This document shows positions 62,141-64,000 of a stretch of 64,000 bases of DNA, piece after piece. Below the pieces are notes generated by a model. The model was not told the origin of the DNA, did no database searches, and saw only the letters and a program-made list of their open reading frames with translations. How positions within the stretch are numbered: position 1 is the stretch's first letter; every line of letters begins with the position of its first letter. This DNA comes from Mycteria americana (taxonomy: Eukaryota; Chordata; Aves; Ciconiiformes; Ciconiidae), in NCBI RefSeq assembly GCF_035582795.1, contig NC_134371.1, forward strand, positions 49,641,001 through 49,705,000, given 5' to 3'. Made by a program: the position numbers and the translations under genes.

Positions 62141-64000
62141 TAGTGGGGCTAAGAGTCACACAGATGTGCCACACGTAGATTGTCCCTGTGCTGTGTAAAG
62201 GTAGCGCCCGTGTTTCCAGAAGAACTGAGCACTGCTTAAAAGATACCAAGTAACCACCATCTGTGCTACAATAGTAACCAAGACATTTTTCCCCTGAAGC
62301 AAAGCCTGGAAATCACAGTAAAAAGAAAAATCACGATTTAGAAATGGAATCCTAAAAGACTGCTCCTTTGAAGAGAGCTCAGTAAATCTCTCTAAATTAG
62401 CTTCTGAATAGCTCTAAATTAACTTCTATTCAGGACTAGATTAAGGCAGTCTGGGTTCAAAGGTGCCTTATGAGAGAGAGCCACCAAATGATCCTGCAAT
62501 CATCCAAATAATCCACCTGGGACAGCGAGAGCGACTGAAAGTACAGCTCAGGCCCTTCCCCTCTCTCGGGAGCACCGGCCACGTCTGTTCCCTTGTCTGA
62601 AGAAGGGAAACCTTCATTACCACGCAGGTGGATTAGCGCTGGTGGACATACATGTGGGTGAGACCGATGGCCCTTCTCCCCCCTGCCACTCCACAGCGTC
62701 TCTCCCTGGTATTTCAGGCTGGTGCCCGGCTCTGGCGGGCACCGCGATACCTGCTGCAGCTTCAGGCTCTGGGGAGGCAGGGGCAGCTCAAGCAACGTCG
62801 AACGCAGTCGGGCGACATTGCTGACACCTGCTTGTTTATTGCTCGCGACATAGCGGCACCGTACGCCTTTGCACTGAAAGCAAATTTAAAAAAAAAAAAA
62901 ATAAAAAAATCCCTATAATATGGTAATTCCTGAATAGCTTGTTCAAGAATTCCAGAGGATCAGTGCTATTTTAAGCAAAACTAGTATCATCTACATCTGA
63001 ACTCTCAAATAAGTAGATTACTTTCACTCCAGAATATTCATACTGTGTTCAGCTTCACAGGTTTTTGGCTACATCTTGCAGCTCTTGTATTTGGAGGTGA
63101 TTCCTGTAGCCTGCAGTAAGATGGAGGAGTTTTGCACACCTTACCATACCTCCTCCTGTTATTTCACCCTGTTTTCTCTGTCCCGGCCTCTCACAAAATA
63201 AACAACCTGCCTCTAATGACTTCCCGCCATTGGGACCAGTTTTACTGGCTTCTGTGCCCCAGTCTGGTATTTCCGACATCATTTCCTAGGCGATCCCTGC
63301 CTGACGTGGTATGACTGACAGGGTTACCTAGTTGCTGTTGGCCTTGCAAGACTGTTCCCCAGCAGAGACAGCTTTCAAAGACAAGGCCTGACCCCGCTTC
63401 CTTGCACCCAGCAGTGATTTCATTATTCAGAAGTGGTGAGATAGACATCATAACCGTCAGCTCTTTGAAACCAGAGTCTCTTTTTAATTGAAGTGGTAAT
63501 TTCAAGTATCTTATTGTGTGACTAAGGTTTGACTTAAGGAAACACTGACTAAACTCCACACTCTACTTTGCTTCTTCTGCATAAGAAATGGGCATCTGTA
63601 CTGCACAATTTAAATCATGAAGGACTAACAATTGTGATTAATGGCTGATATTAAAAAAAACTTTGGCTTTAGAAAGGCATTAAGGCAATAGCTTACCTGC
63701 ACAGAAAATTGTCTTGGCATGAAGAGCATCCTGAATTGTTAATATTTATACATTGATGTGAAAGTCTGAAGTGCTAAATACTATAGATGGTCAAAACCTG
63801 CAGAAGTGCAAATGTATTTTCATAAATATGCACTGTAATTCAAGTAAATTTTGTTTTGTCAAGTGACTTTTGCTAATATCGTTTCCTCTCTTTTGAGTAT
63901 GAAGAATAAATCCACGTGCCTTTTCTCAAAACTCGTAACTGTATCATCGCATCTTTCCTTTGAGTATAGACCCTGCTGAGAAGGTAGCAAAAGATACAAG
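62141..64000. other. Intergenic sequence, no gene recognised
   Basis: Contains a GC-richer patch (62520-62800) and an A14 tract (62888-62901). The remainder is AT-rich, without a recognised exon. The window ends inside unannotated sequence. Confidence 0.55.
62390..62433. repeat. 22-bp tandem duplication
   Basis: Two directly adjacent, diverged copies: ctctaaattagcttctgaat(ag) at 62390-62411 and ctctaaattaacttctattc(ag) at 62412-62433. Confidence 0.85.

Noticed and set aside
2049-64000. A search for a CRISPR array, defence island or multi-gene operon
   Set aside because: There are no regularly spaced repeats with unique spacers and no adjacent co-directional coding regions. The DNA is that of a vertebrate gene desert.

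Overview
The window reads as a bird nuclear genome, probably Neoaves. It has a vertebrate gene fragment with a spliced intron/exon structure. It also has a 5'-truncated CR1 LINE ending in the avian 3' tail, and two solo LTRs of endogenous-retrovirus types that recur in neoavian genomes. There is no dense bacterial-style gene packing, no operon, and no CRISPR array or tRNA/rRNA gene that I can recognise.

Layout. Positions 1-567 are the end of the last intron of DPYD (dihydropyrimidine dehydrogenase, + strand). Positions 568-738 are its terminal coding exon, which carries the last iron-sulphur cysteine motif and the stop codon. A 3' UTR of about 0.6 or 1.3 kb follows, with polyadenylation signals at 1341 and 2004. 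From about 2050 to 64000 I find no coding exon I can defend. The open frames there are short, lack homology I recognise, and often come from simple repeats or transposons. In human the gene beyond the DPYD 3' end is PTBP2, in tail-to-tail orientation. None of its RRM-coding exons is visible here, so the window looks like part of the DPYD-PTBP2 intergenic interval.

Within the desert: a dense CpG island at about 9985-10495 contains a G-quadruplex-capable (GGGCA)n array. A solo ERV LTR lies at 15354-15949 (- strand). A second GC/CpG-rich patch at about 20380-21060 has a 25-bp triplicated unit. A CR1 fragment lies at 21881-22250 (- strand), with a small 17-bp tandem at its truncated end. An ERVL-type solo LTR at 25509-26627 (+) is flanked by a perfect 5-bp target duplication. 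Relics resembling ancient sauropsid palindromic repeats sit near 3701-3765 and 50285-50640. Several microsatellites and homopolymers are scattered through the interval, along with three AT-rich stretches that look like candidate conserved non-coding elements.

I found no novel multi-gene system. The most useful leads are the orphan CpG island with its G4 array, the alternative DPYD 3' ends, and the candidate regulatory stretches.
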